Of a stretch of DNA of 64,000 bases, positions 38,144 through 45,892 are shown piece after piece (position 1 is the first letter of the stretch; the number at the start of each line of letters is the position of its first letter). The DNA lies in the NCBI RefSeq assembly GCF_004912165.1, contig NZ_STGV01000001.1, positions 124,001-188,000 of the forward strand, written 5' to 3'. Position numbers and translations under genes: made by a program. Origin of the DNA: Peteryoungia ipomoeae. GTDB lineage: Bacteria > Pseudomonadota > Alphaproteobacteria > Rhizobiales > Rhizobiaceae. The notes beneath the pieces are model-generated. The model was not told where the DNA came from, made no database searches, and worked only from the letters and a program-made list of their open reading frames with translations.

Positions 38144-39274
38144 ATGCGCTGCATGCAGGATGATGGTGCGGCAGAACTGAAGACGAGGCGCGAGACGCCG
38201 ATGGCGAGCTTGGCGCGGAGATCGCGGGGCGGCGTGATCCTTGCTGCGTCAATCTTTATTCATCTGCTGCTTCTGGCGCCCGTGCTTCTCTTTCTGACAC
38301 CGCCGCCGCAACAGGCAGAGCCTGTCGAGAGCGTATCGGTCGAACTTGTGCCCCCTCCTGAGCTTGAGCCGGAAGCGGAGGCGCAAGAGGAAGCGGAAGC
38401 ACAGGCAGAGCCGCCGGCGCCGGCTGAACCTCCTCCCGAGCCTGAACCCCAGCCGGTTGAAGAGCCGCCAGCCGAGCCCGTACCGCCAGCCGAGGAGCAA
38501 CCGGTCGAGGAGCCGCCGCCAGCCGAAGAGCCCCCCGCCGAGGAGGCACCGGCACCGAGCGAGCCGGAGCCCGAGCTTCCGGCAGGGGATACGGCGCCAA
38601 TCCCGGTCTTGCGGCCCGTCGTGCAGTTCGGCGAGAGGGACAGCGGAACGAACCTCTCCCGCGAGGGAGCGGCTGATGGCGCTCCGGAAGGGGAGGCTGC
38701 GGAGACGGAGGAGACGCCCGAGCCGGATGCGCCTGCCGAAGACCCTGCGGCGGAGGCGGAAGATGAGCCGAGCCTTGCTGCGCCTGAGTTGGCGCTGCCT
38801 GAGGCAGACGCTGCGGGCTACGGCGCACAAGATGCACCGGTGGAGACCCTGTCTCCCAGCGGCGAGACGATCTCCGTTTCGGCGGAGGAGGTGAGGGAGG
38901 CCGCGCTGAAGCCCCGTGACGTGGCACGGTTGTTTTCAACGGCCATTTCGAATGATCCGCTGGCTATGACAGCCATGGGGATGATGTCGCGTCAGGAGCG
39001 GGGCGACCAGCTGTGCGGCACCGAGCTTAGCCAGCAGCTTCGTCACGGGCGTCCCGGCTATGTACCGTATTTGTTGCCGATCCTGAGGATCGGCGAGAGC
39101 ACTGTTGCCGACGTACCGCTGGCGGCGTTTCAGGACATCGATGGGCGGTGGATCAACATCGCAGTCCGCTGCGAGGTGGATGCGGATGCGACGCGGGTTG
39201 TGGATTTTTCGCTGTCCGTCGGTGCGGCAGTGCCGCGTGCCGAATGGCGCGCGCGCGGTTTCCCGGTTCAGTAG
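38144..39274 (+). CDS. DUF930 protein with TonB-like N-terminal membrane anchor and Pro/Glu-rich spacer
   Basis: About 376 residues. One transmembrane helix (VILAASIFIHLLLLAPVLLF) near the N-terminus is followed by a ~150-residue stretch of Pro and Glu with repeats such as EPPAEE and PVEEPP, then a folded C-terminal part (from ~260) that resembles DUF930: REAALKPRDVARLFSTAIS, then GDQLCGTELSQQLRH. The architecture is like TonB, a membrane anchor with a rigid spacer across the periplasm, but the C-terminal TonB fold is absent. The start is uncertain: ATG 38144, 38153 or 38201 are all possible. Function unknown; location in the periplasm is inferred. Confidence 0.7.
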   Translation: MRCMQDDGAAELKTRRETPMASLARRSRGGVILAASIFIHLLLLAPVLLFLTPPPQQAEPVESVSVELVPPPELEPEAEAQEEAEAQAEPPAPAEPPPEPEPQPVEEPPAEPVPPAEEQPVEEPPPAEEPPAEEAPAPSEPEPELPAGDTAPIPVLRPVVQFGERDSGTNLSREGAADGAPEGEAAETEETPEPDAPAEDPAAEAEDEPSLAAPELALPEADAAGYGAQDAPVETLSPSGETISVSAEEVREAALKPRDVARLFSTAISNDPLAMTAMGMMSRQERGDQLCGTELSQQLRHGRPGYVPYLLPILRIGESTVADVPLAAFQDIDGRWINIAVRCEVDADATRVVDFSLSVGAAVPRAEWRARGFPVQ

Positions 39275-39277
39275 GGC

Positions 39278-39880
39278 TTACTCGAGAACCAGGCTGACGC
39301 CGATTGTTGTCATGACGATCCCGATCAGTAGGTCCAGCAGACGCCAGGAGATAGGCTGCGAAAAGAGCGGGGCAAGCAGACGTGCTCCATAGCCGAGGCT
39401 GAAGAAAAACACGAAAGAGGCCGTCATCGCGCCAAGCGCAAATGCCGTTTCGTGGCCTCCGTGCCGCGTCGAGATCGATCCGAGCAAAACGACAGTATCC
39501 AGGTACACATGCGGGTTTAGCCAGGTCAGCGCCAGACAGGTGGTGAGCGATGCCGCCAGTGACGTGTGCTCCGTTCCACGGGGGGAAAGCGCATTGCCGC
39601 CTCGCCACGCAGACCAGAAACTTCGCAGGGCATAGGCCAGGAGGAAGGCGGCGCCACAATAGCGCATCACCGGCTCCAGCCAGTCCAGCGACGCAAGCAC
39701 GGTGGCGAAACCAGCAACGCCAAGGGCAATCAGAAGGGCATCAGAGAGGGCGCAGGTCAGCACAAGGGGAAACACATGTTCGCGCCTCAACCCCTGGCGT
39801 AGAATGAAGGCATTCTGCGCGCCTATGGCGACGATCAGGCTCAGACCCAATAGAAACCCCGATATCAAGGCTGCGTGCAT
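39278..39880 (-). CDS. LysE/ArgO-family basic amino acid exporter
   Basis: A 200-residue inner-membrane protein with five to six hydrophobic helices. It opens ISGFLLGLSLIVAIGAQNAF, the LysE/ArgO signature (GAQNAF), and has LTWLNPHVYLDTVVLLGSI in the middle, also typical. It would export arginine or lysine when these accumulate. It is divergent from an ArgP/LysG-type regulator with 86 bases between, the classical arrangement in which the regulator activates the exporter in response to basic amino acids. Confidence 0.9.
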   Translation of the reverse strand: MHAALISGFLLGLSLIVAIGAQNAFILRQGLRREHVFPLVLTCALSDALLIALGVAGFATVLASLDWLEPVMRYCGAAFLLAYALRSFWSAWRGGNALSPRGTEHTSLAASLTTCLALTWLNPHVYLDTVVLLGSISTRHGGHETAFALGAMTASFVFFFSLGYGARLLAPLFSQPISWRLLDLLIGIVMTTIGVSLVLE

Positions 39881-39966
39881 GACAAGCTCCCGTGTTGGGA
39901 GATTTGACTAGCCAGTGACCCAAGATTAGAAAAGTGAATAATTATCAATCCGCATTAGGGCATCTA

Positions 39967-40866
39967 ATGTTCGATCCTTCCCAACTGGCCGCATTGGCCG
40001 CTATTCTGCGCCATGGCAGTTTCGAGCGCGCGGCTTTTGCCCTGGGGGTCACGCAGTCTGCGATCTCGCAGAGAATGCGGGCGCTTGAGGAGCAGGTGGG
40101 AACGCCGCTGATCATCCGCGCCCAGCCCTGCGAGGCAACAGAGGCCGGTCGTCGTCTTTTCCAGCATTCCGAAGAACTGCGACTGCTCGAGCAGGACGTC
40201 AGACGCGATCTCGGCCTCCTCGGCGCCATGGCGCCCCGCGCAACCGACTGGCCGACGCTGCGGCTTGCCGTGAACGCGGATAGCCTGGCGACATGGTTTG
40301 TCCCGGCAATGGCATCGATTGACCAGGTTCTGTTTGATCTTGTGATCGACGATCAGGACCATAGCGCAGACTGGTTGCGGCGCGGTGAGGTGCGGGCGGC
40401 AATCAGCAGCATGTCCGAGCCGGTCCGCGGCTGTGATTGCGTGGCGCTTGGCAGGCTGCGCTATCTGGCGACGGCAAGTCCTGCATTCAGGGCGCGCTGG
40501 TTTGCGGACGGCGTGGTCTCTGTCGAGACACTATCGGACGCACCGGCGCTTACGTTCAACGCCAAGGACGATCTGCAACGCCGATGGGCGGACATGGCCG
40601 TCGGTCACGGGGTAACGCTCCGCTCGCATTGGCTCGCCTCCAGTACGGCCTTTGTCGAGGCCGCGCTCTGCGGTATGGGCTGGGGTATGAACCCTGTTCA
40701 GCTGATTGCCGATGCGCTGGCAGAGGGGCGGCTCGAAGAGCTGGTGCCTGATCTGCCGCTGGATGTGCCGCTCTATTGGCATGTCAGCCGTTCGGTGAAA
40801 CGCCAGCTGGCGCCAGTGACGGATCTGGTTGTGGCGCATGCCGGCAAGGTGCTGCTGCCTCTCTAG
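39967..40866 (+). CDS. LysR-family regulator, ArgP/LysG type
   Basis: A 299-residue LysR regulator starting MFDPSQLAALAAILRHGSFE, with the helix-turn-helix in LGVTQSAISQRMRALEEQVG (residues ~29-48). The alignment with ArgP/LysG proteins, including QRMRALEEQVGTPLI, plus the divergent exporter gene, supports control of the exporter by lysine or arginine. The ATG at 39967 has TTAGGG upstream; an in-frame GTG at 39934 would add eleven residues. The intergenic region is AT-rich and probably holds the operator, but I could not fix one clear palindrome. Confidence 0.9.
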   Translation: MFDPSQLAALAAILRHGSFERAAFALGVTQSAISQRMRALEEQVGTPLIIRAQPCEATEAGRRLFQHSEELRLLEQDVRRDLGLLGAMAPRATDWPTLRLAVNADSLATWFVPAMASIDQVLFDLVIDDQDHSADWLRRGEVRAAISSMSEPVRGCDCVALGRLRYLATASPAFRARWFADGVVSVETLSDAPALTFNAKDDLQRRWADMAVGHGVTLRSHWLASSTAFVEAALCGMGWGMNPVQLIADALAEGRLEELVPDLPLDVPLYWHVSRSVKRQLAPVTDLVVAHAGKVLLPL

Positions 40867-40923
40867 AGGGGGCTTGTTTATCCAGCCGGCGGCGCTATCT
40901 CTTTGGAAAAAGGGAGAATTATC

Positions 40924-41304
40924 GTGTCTGTGCAAGATCAGGTTCTGGCTGTTCTCGACGCCTTCAATCGCCATGATTTCGACGCTTTGATGAGCGGCTT
41001 CAGCGATGAGGCAATACTCGATCTGCCTGATGGCATTCGCGTCATCGGTCGGTCCTCGTTTCGCGACACGCTATCGGCTTACGTCCTGCGGCATAGCCTC
41101 CAGGTGGAGGATGCGATCGTCATGACGGATGAGGCAGGGTTCAAGGTCGCGGTCGAATGCACGTTGAAAGGTCAGGATCACCGGCGCATCGATGCGCGGC
41201 CCCCAGGAGGCGGTGATCCCTATTCCTTGCCGGCTGTCCTCGTGCTTGAGCGAGACAATGGTCAATTCGGCCGTTTCAGTCTGTTCACGCAGGTCGCGCC
41301 CTGA
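40924..41304 (+). CDS. SnoaL-like (NTF2-fold) protein
   Basis: A 126-residue protein with the small cone-shaped NTF2/SnoaL pattern: VLAVLDAFNRHDFDALMSGF at the start, then GIRVIGRSSFRDTLSAYV. These fold into a hydrophobic pocket and may be isomerases, hydrolases or ligand binders; no catalytic residues can be assigned. The start is a GTG at 40924 with GGGAG seven bases upstream. It meets the UPF0303 gene tail to tail with no gap. Confidence 0.7.
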   Translation: MSVQDQVLAVLDAFNRHDFDALMSGFSDEAILDLPDGIRVIGRSSFRDTLSAYVLRHSLQVEDAIVMTDEAGFKVAVECTLKGQDHRRIDARPPGGGDPYSLPAVLVLERDNGQFGRFSLFTQVAP

Positions 41305-41766
41305 TCAGGCAAGACCGAGATGCGCTTCAAGCACCTCGATGATCATGGCATGATCCTCTTCGGATTTGAGCCCTGAGACAGTGATTGCTGCAATCACGCC
41401 GCTGCCGGCGATCCTTACCGGGAAGCTGCCGCCGTGATCGGCATAGTCGAGCGGATCTATGCCGATGTCGTGAGACAAGGAGCGCCCCTTGAGGCGGTTC
41501 GATTCGCCGACGCGCAGAGAGGACTTGTGGTAACGAAGCGCCACATTGCTCTTGCGACGCGCCCAGTGGTCGTTGTCGGGGGACGCGCCTGGGAGGGCTG
41601 CGTGAAACAGGGTGCGGTCAGGGGTGCGAATGTCGATTACAACAGGTGCCATTTGGACCAGCGCCTTCTCCACCAGCGCCTGACCTATCGTAAGCGCCGT
41701 CAGCTCGTTAAAGCTTTTGAAGACCAGGCGCTCTTCCTGTTTTTCGATCATGTCCATGAGGGTCAT
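41305..41766 (-). CDS. UPF0303/HbpS-like heme-degrading domain protein
   Basis: A 153-residue protein of the DUF336 fold. It shows LTALTIGQALVEKALVQMAP at the start, VVIDIRTPDRTLFHAALPG in the middle and YADHGGSFPVRIAGSGVIAA towards the end, matching UPF0303 proteins. Relatives (HbpS, GlcG) bind heme or small cofactors, but the function of this subgroup is not known to me. The ATG at 41766 has AAAGGA six bases upstream; an earlier ATG has no room for a binding site. Confidence 0.82.
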   Translation of the reverse strand: MTLMDMIEKQEERLVFKSFNELTALTIGQALVEKALVQMAPVVIDIRTPDRTLFHAALPGASPDNDHWARRKSNVALRYHKSSLRVGESNRLKGRSLSHDIGIDPLDYADHGGSFPVRIAGSGVIAAITVSGLKSEEDHAMIIEVLEAHLGLA

Positions 41767-41867
41767 TGCCATTCCTTTCAACTCTGCACAGACATTAGAC
41801 GAGGGGCGGGTCTATCGCCTAGGCCTCGCCGGGAAAATTCGAGCGGGCGTCACGAAAGGGAGTTGAT

Positions 41868-42284
41868 ATGACATTGCAGCGGATCATCCTCCAGACGAAG
41901 GGTCCAGGGCTCTACGAATTCACCGAAGCGGTGGCGGCGGCGGTCAAGTCCACGCAGGTCGGTGATGGTGTGATGACTGTCTTTGTCCGGCACACATCTT
42001 GTTCGCTGCTGATCCAGGAAAATGCCGATCCGACCGTCAAACTGGATCTCCTCGCTTATTTCCACCGGCTTGTTCCGCAGGCAACGGATCCCTCGATGGG
42101 CTATATCCGTCACCGCGACGAAGGGCCGGATGATATGCCGGCGCATATAAAGGCGGCGCTTTTGCCGGTATCGCTCTCGATCCCTTACGAATCCGGTCGT
42201 CTGATGCTGGGGACATGGCAGGGCATCTATCTTTTTGAACACCGTGACAGGCCGCATCGTCGCGAAGTGGTGCTGCAGTTTTGA
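41868..42284 (+). CDS. YjbQ/UPF0047-family protein
   Basis: A 138-residue protein with the family marks HTSCSLLIQENADP and a histidine/aspartate-rich segment YIRHRDEGPDDMPAHIKAAL, probably a metal site, and GTWQGIYLFEHRDRPHRR at the end. Members fold as trimers and some have thiamine-phosphate synthase activity in vitro; the cellular role is unclear. GGGAG lies six bases before the ATG. Confidence 0.9.
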   Translation: MTLQRIILQTKGPGLYEFTEAVAAAVKSTQVGDGVMTVFVRHTSCSLLIQENADPTVKLDLLAYFHRLVPQATDPSMGYIRHRDEGPDDMPAHIKAALLPVSLSIPYESGRLMLGTWQGIYLFEHRDRPHRREVVLQF

Positions 42285-42433
42285 CCCTGCATTCTCGATG
42301 AACGGCATCTGAATGATGGATTCGGATAGCGTTCAGTCGCGGGATCGTAGTCTCTCCTCATCGCTGAAGGGCGCAGGACATCAACAGGCAGCTTTCGGGA
42401 CGGCTCCGAAATCGGCCCTCAAGGAGAGAGACA

Positions 42434-42820
42434 ATGATTGGCATGATCCGCAAAATCGCAATCGCAGCTATCGTTTCGTTGACAGCATTTGGCGGCACGG
42501 CGACGGTTGCCTTCGCTGACAGCTGGGGCGTTTATGTTGGTGGCTCGGGCTACGGAATCGAGGTCCGCGATGGCCACGGTCGCCATGACGATCGTGGACG
42601 CGGCTGGGGGCGCCATGATGACCGTCGTTGGGGACACCATGGACGCCGCGGCGAGTGCCGTCCGCATCATGCGCTGGAAAAAGCACGCTGGAACGGCATG
42701 CGCCGCGCCTTCGTCGCAGATGTCTCTCGCCGCCATGTCGTGGTCAAGGGCATCCGCCACGGTGACCGCGACCGAATGATCTTTGCAAATGTCCGCGGCT
42801 GCCCGGTCGTTCGCTATTGA
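42434..42820 (+). CDS. Small secreted protein rich in His, Arg and Gly
   Basis: A 128-residue hypothetical protein. A clear signal peptide (IRKIAIAAIVSLTAFGGTAT, cleavage after VAFA) is followed by a Gly/His/Arg/Asp-rich middle (GHGRHDDRGRGWGRHDDRRW) and a basic C-terminal half with two cysteines (GECRP and RGCPV) that could form a disulfide. The middle could bind metal ions or polyanions in the periplasm; this is a guess from composition. AAGGAGAG gives a strong ribosome binding site. A hairpin terminator follows. I recognise no family. Confidence 0.7.
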   Translation: MIGMIRKIAIAAIVSLTAFGGTATVAFADSWGVYVGGSGYGIEVRDGHGRHDDRGRGWGRHDDRRWGHHGRRGECRPHHALEKARWNGMRRAFVADVSRRHVVVKGIRHGDRDRMIFANVRGCPVVRY

Positions 42821-42841
42821 TCAGCACTAAAGCCGTCGAAG

Positions 42842-42862
42842 GGGAGCGGTTCTGCCGCTCCC
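42842..42862 (+). terminator. Hairpin terminator after the His/Arg-rich protein gene
   Basis: gggagcgg-ttctg-ccgctccc is a perfect eight-bp stem 21 bases after the stop codon, followed by a short T-containing tail (ttcctgg). Confidence 0.55.
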
Positions 42863-43021
42863 TTCCTGGAAAGGCGGTCCTTTGGACCGGGTGCCCGTCA
42901 CGATCGCTCACAGAGATTTGGTAGGCGGTGTTCGATTTTATATCTGCTTTCTGACACATTCATCTGCAACCCATGCGCAGATGACCAAAGGTCATGAAAC
43001 GATACGAGGAGGACTGCTGTT

Positions 43022-43345
43022 TTGAGCCAGATTTTTACGCTGACATCGTCGCGCACGCCCAGCCTTTCGCAGGATGACGAAGCACTCGATTCTATCCGGG
43101 CGCGGAGAAACCAGCTCGCCGGCTTCTGGGCAGGGTCATTGCTGGGGTTGCAGGCTGAGGATCTTGGCCGGTATGCGGAGGATCTCCATGTCGTCGATCA
43201 CATGGTCTCGGGTGACAGCGACGTGATTGCTCGCCTCCTGTCCGATTTCGCAGGCGCCGGGCTGACGATCTCGGAGGCCGACATCCAAATGGCACTGCGC
43301 CGGTTTCACCTGCAGGCGCTCAAGGATACCGGCTGCACCGAATAG
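43022..43345 (+). CDS. DUF1476 protein, divergent relative of the ATP synthase inhibitor zeta
   Basis: A 107-residue protein. The core IRARRNQLAGFWAGSLLGLQ, then DSDVIARLLSDFAGAGLTIS and a final helix MALRRFHLQAL, aligns with DUF1476 (zeta subunit that inhibits the alphaproteobacterial F1-ATPase), where the core reads ARRNKLLGLWA. The N-terminal ~20 residues differ from the inhibitory segment of true zeta, so inhibition may be lost. The start is a TTG at 43022, eight bases after a very strong AGGAGGA; no ATG is suitable. The gene stands alone before a tRNA on the other strand. Confidence 0.72.
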   Translation: MSQIFTLTSSRTPSLSQDDEALDSIRARRNQLAGFWAGSLLGLQAEDLGRYAEDLHVVDHMVSGDSDVIARLLSDFAGAGLTISEADIQMALRRFHLQALKDTGCTE

Positions 43346-43403
43346 GCTTCGCTGTAACCGCAGGACTGAGAGCAATCTGCTGTAGCCTGTTTTGAAAGGC
43401 AAA

Positions 43404-43479
43404 TGGTGGGCCCGGAGGGACTCGAACCCCCAACCAAGCGGTTATGAGCCGCCGGCTCTAACCATTGAGCTACAGGCCC
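43404..43479 (-). tRNA. tRNA-Ile2 with CAU anticodon
   Basis: The minus strand folds into a full cloverleaf: acceptor GGGCCTG pairing with CGGGCCC (one G-U), D-arm AGCTCAATGGTTAGAGC, anticodon loop CTCATAA, T-loop GTTCGAG, and an encoded CCA end at 43404. CAU would read Met, but the body, especially the D-arm and anticodon stem, is like tRNA-Ile2, whose C34 is changed to lysidine so that it reads AUA. Initiator tRNA features (a C-A mismatch at 1-72 and three G-C pairs in the anticodon stem) are absent. Confidence 0.93.
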
Positions 43480-43671
43480 AGCCCGGCAATTGCCGTCGGG
43501 CGGGCAATGGTTCCCCCGCACCGAAGGCTTGGCTCTAACGCAATTCCTGAAGAGGGACAAGTCTTTGACGTAAAGGCTTCACAGACGCAGGTCGTCAAGG
43601 CTTGCATAACAGGGTATCGTGCCATGGACGACCACTGAGCGTCCGGCACTTGTGGGAAAGGACATCCATTC

Positions 43672-44415
43672 ATGATCAAGGCGACACGCGCTCTGATGCT
43701 GGCAACATTTCTTTCAGGAGCCATGACGGCAGGCTTTCTGGCGGCTCCGGCATCCGCCGAGGAGACGCAGCGGCGCGAAGCGACCATCATGGTCTCGGGC
43801 GAGGGCAAAGCCTCTGTCGCGCCGGATATGGCGCTGATTTCACTGTCCGTCGTGCAGGAGGCGGCAACGGCTGCCGAGGCGCTGGCGGCCAATAGCAAGG
43901 CCATGGCCGAAGTGCTGGCCGACTTGAAGTCGCAAGGCATTGCCGAGAAGGACATGCAGACCTCCGACTTTTCGATCCAGCCCAAGTATCGGCAGGAGAC
44001 ATCGAGCGGCAATGGCTACGAAGCCCCGGAGATCGTCGGTTACTCCGTGCAAAACGGCCTGACCGTGCGTGTGCGAGATCTCGGCGCTCTTGGTGGTTTG
44101 ATCGACCGGGCGGTGAAGCTCGGCGTCAATCAGGGCGGCAACATCGTCTTTACCAATGACAATAGCGACGCGACGGTTGAAGAAGCCCGCAAGCAGGCGG
44201 TGGCGGATGCGGCGGCGAAGGCAAAGACCTTGACCGAGGCTGCCGGCGTCAAGCTCGGTCGCGTGATCGAGATTTCCGAAGCCTTTGCCCGGCCAATGCC
44301 GGAGCTGATGGCCGCCCCCATGGCCAAGATGGCGGCAGCGGATGCCGTGCCGATCGCGTCGGGCGAAAACCGTTACACTGTGACGGTGAACATTACCTAC
44401 GCCATCGAGCAGTGA
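43672..44415 (+). CDS. SIMPL-domain periplasmic protein (BP26/OMP28-like)
   Basis: A 247-residue protein with a signal peptide ending ...AAPASA and a DUF541/SIMPL domain: RREATIMVSGEGKASVAPDM at the start, VGYSVQNGLTVRVRDLGALG in the middle, and EARKQAVADAAAKAKTLTEA near the C-terminus. In Brucella the homologue BP26 forms a channel-like multimer in the periplasm and is a strong antigen; its job is unknown. It is followed by a good terminator and convergent with the AGE isomerase gene. Confidence 0.88.
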   Translation: MIKATRALMLATFLSGAMTAGFLAAPASAEETQRREATIMVSGEGKASVAPDMALISLSVVQEAATAAEALAANSKAMAEVLADLKSQGIAEKDMQTSDFSIQPKYRQETSSGNGYEAPEIVGYSVQNGLTVRVRDLGALGGLIDRAVKLGVNQGGNIVFTNDNSDATVEEARKQAVADAAAKAKTLTEAAGVKLGRVIEISEAFARPMPELMAAPMAKMAAADAVPIASGENRYTVTVNITYAIEQ

Positions 44416-44444
44416 AGGCTGGCGTCAGTCCAGGAAAAGAGACA

Positions 44445-44478
44445 AGGCCGGAGGAAAAAACTCCGGCCTCACTTTTTT
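44445..44478. terminator. Terminator between the SIMPL gene and the AGE isomerase gene
   Basis: aggccggag / ctccggcct is a perfect nine-bp stem with a seven-base A-rich loop and trailing tcactttttt on the plus strand. Confidence 0.8.
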
Positions 44479-44495
44479 GAAGCTTCGATCACGCC

Positions 44496-45737
44496 TCAGA
44501 GCTCGAGCGGGTGCTCGGCAACCATCTTCGTCAGGCTGCCGTCTGCCGGGAAAAGCGGGATCAGGCAGGCCTGGAGCGCGTGGTAGATGTCGCCCTTGCC
44601 GGGGAAGAGCAGGCTGGAGGGCTTGCCGTCTTCGGTCAGTTCCTCGTGCCAGCCGCCGAAATTGCGGTCGAGATTGTTGTTGGCGACATAGTTCCAGATG
44701 CGGCGATAGCTTTCCTCGTGGAAATCGCTTTCCTGATGGGCGTTGAGGAAGTGTGCGGCTGCCGCGCCTTCGCAGAGCGGCCACCAGAGCTTGGAACGCT
44801 TGTCCGGCGCGTTTGCCCAGTCCAGCGTGTAGAAGAAGCCACCCTTGTCCTTGTCCCAGCCGAGCGCCATGGACTGGAAGAACAGGCCGCGGGCTGCTTC
44901 CGGCATCCAGTCCTTTGTTTTGCCGCCGAGCACCCAGAATTGCAGCAGAAGGCGTGCCCATTCCAGCCAGTGGCCGGGTGTCGTGCCGGCCGGGCGGAAC
45001 ATTTCATTCGGGTGGTAGTAGCTGCGGTCGACCACCCAGTTTTCGTCGAAATGCTCGGCCACCCGGAAGGCTTCCTCGCGGGCGCGACGATTGATCAGGA
45101 GGTCAGCGATCCGCTCTGCCTTGTCGAGATAATGCCGCTCGCCGGTGGCCTCGAAGGCGGCCATCAGGCTTTCCGTGAGGTGCATGTTGGAGTTCTGGCC
45201 GCGGTAACCGGGCACGGGCTGCCAGTCGGCTGAGAATTCCTCGGCAATTGCGCCGTGTTGTTCATCCCAGAAGCGGGTCTCGATCACTTCGGTGATATCG
45301 GACAGCATGCTATCTGCCAGCGGATGGCCGATGCATTTCGCCGAAGAGGCTGCGAGGAGCACGAAGGCATGGCCGTAGCCCTGCTTGGAGGCATCCGCAG
45401 CGCCCGTATCATTCGCCTGCCAGAAGTAGCCGCCATGGGTCTGGTCGCGGTGGCGTTCCCAGAGATAGCGCATGCCGTGATCGACCACATCGGCCGAGCC
45501 CGGACGGCCGAGCAGATGGCCGATCGCGAAGCAATGGACCATGCGGGCGCTGGCATGAATGCCGCGTGCGGGGTTGTCGGTGGCAAGCGGTTTTCCGTCG
45601 CGCGACAGGTCGTAAAAACCGCCTTTCGGATTGATGGCGGCGGTCTGGAAGAAGTCGAACAGGCCGTCTGCCTGGGCGAGCAGCCAGCGGCGATGATAGG
45701 GGCGGGCGCTCCACTGCTGGGCATCGTTGGTCGGCAT
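44496..45737 (-). CDS. AGE-family sugar epimerase/isomerase (mannose isomerase-like)
   Basis: A 413-residue (alpha/alpha)6-barrel enzyme. Marks are ARMVHCFAIGHLLGRP near residue 65, GYFWQ near 101, QNSNMHLTESLMAAFEATGE near 175 and PGHWLEWARLLLQFW near 245, with catalytic histidines expected in the second and last of these. The family interconverts aldoses and ketoses (mannose-fructose, sulfoquinovose) or epimerises N-acylglucosamine; the size and motifs favour a mannose/sulfoquinovose isomerase type. Rhizobial genomes may label it as a mannose-6-phosphate isomerase. The ATG at 45737 has GAGGAG six bases upstream. It is divergent from metH and shares its regulatory region. Confidence 0.82.
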   Translation of the reverse strand: MPTNDAQQWSARPYHRRWLLAQADGLFDFFQTAAINPKGGFYDLSRDGKPLATDNPARGIHASARMVHCFAIGHLLGRPGSADVVDHGMRYLWERHRDQTHGGYFWQANDTGAADASKQGYGHAFVLLAASSAKCIGHPLADSMLSDITEVIETRFWDEQHGAIAEEFSADWQPVPGYRGQNSNMHLTESLMAAFEATGERHYLDKAERIADLLINRRAREEAFRVAEHFDENWVVDRSYYHPNEMFRPAGTTPGHWLEWARLLLQFWVLGGKTKDWMPEAARGLFFQSMALGWDKDKGGFFYTLDWANAPDKRSKLWWPLCEGAAAAHFLNAHQESDFHEESYRRIWNYVANNNLDRNFGGWHEELTEDGKPSSLLFPGKGDIYHALQACLIPLFPADGSLTKMVAEHPLEL

Positions 45738-45777
45738 GGCATACTCCTCGGTGGATGGAGCTTGAAGATATAGCCGA

Positions 45778-45805
45778 TCCATATCGGGCTTGTCACCGTT
45801 GTCAA
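45778..45805 (-). promoter_or_regulatory. Putative promoter of the AGE isomerase gene
   Basis: TTGACA (45805-45800) and TATGGA (45783-45778) on the minus strand with 16-base spacing, 40 bases before the start codon. Confidence 0.5.
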
Positions 45806-45832
45806 AACCCAAACATTTCCATCAGCATGTTG

Positions 45833-45852
45833 ACATAAAGATATCTTTATGT
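45833..45852. promoter_or_regulatory. Perfect 20-bp palindrome upstream of metH (SahR-like operator)
   Basis: ACATAAAGAT-ATCTTTATGT reads the same on both strands. It overlaps a TTGACA at 45830-45835 and ends 40 bases before the metH ATG. Size, core GATATC and position next to metH resemble the operator I remember for SahR, an ArsR-type regulator of methionine and S-adenosylhomocysteine genes in proteobacteria. It excludes the GTG at 45851 as a likely start. Confidence 0.65.
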
Positions 45853-45892
45853 GACTTGGGCGGTGTCGCTGATGAAGCAAGGGAGTTCGCAT

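Noticed and set aside
43404-43479. Initiator or elongator tRNA-Met from the CAU anticodon
   Set aside because: Acceptor pair 1-72 is G-C and the body matches tRNA-Ile2, so lysidine-modified isoleucine tRNA is more likely.
45738-45892. Cobalamin or SAM riboswitch upstream of metH
   Set aside because: The gap is too short for a cobalamin riboswitch and none of the usual core motifs is present; only the palindrome stands out.
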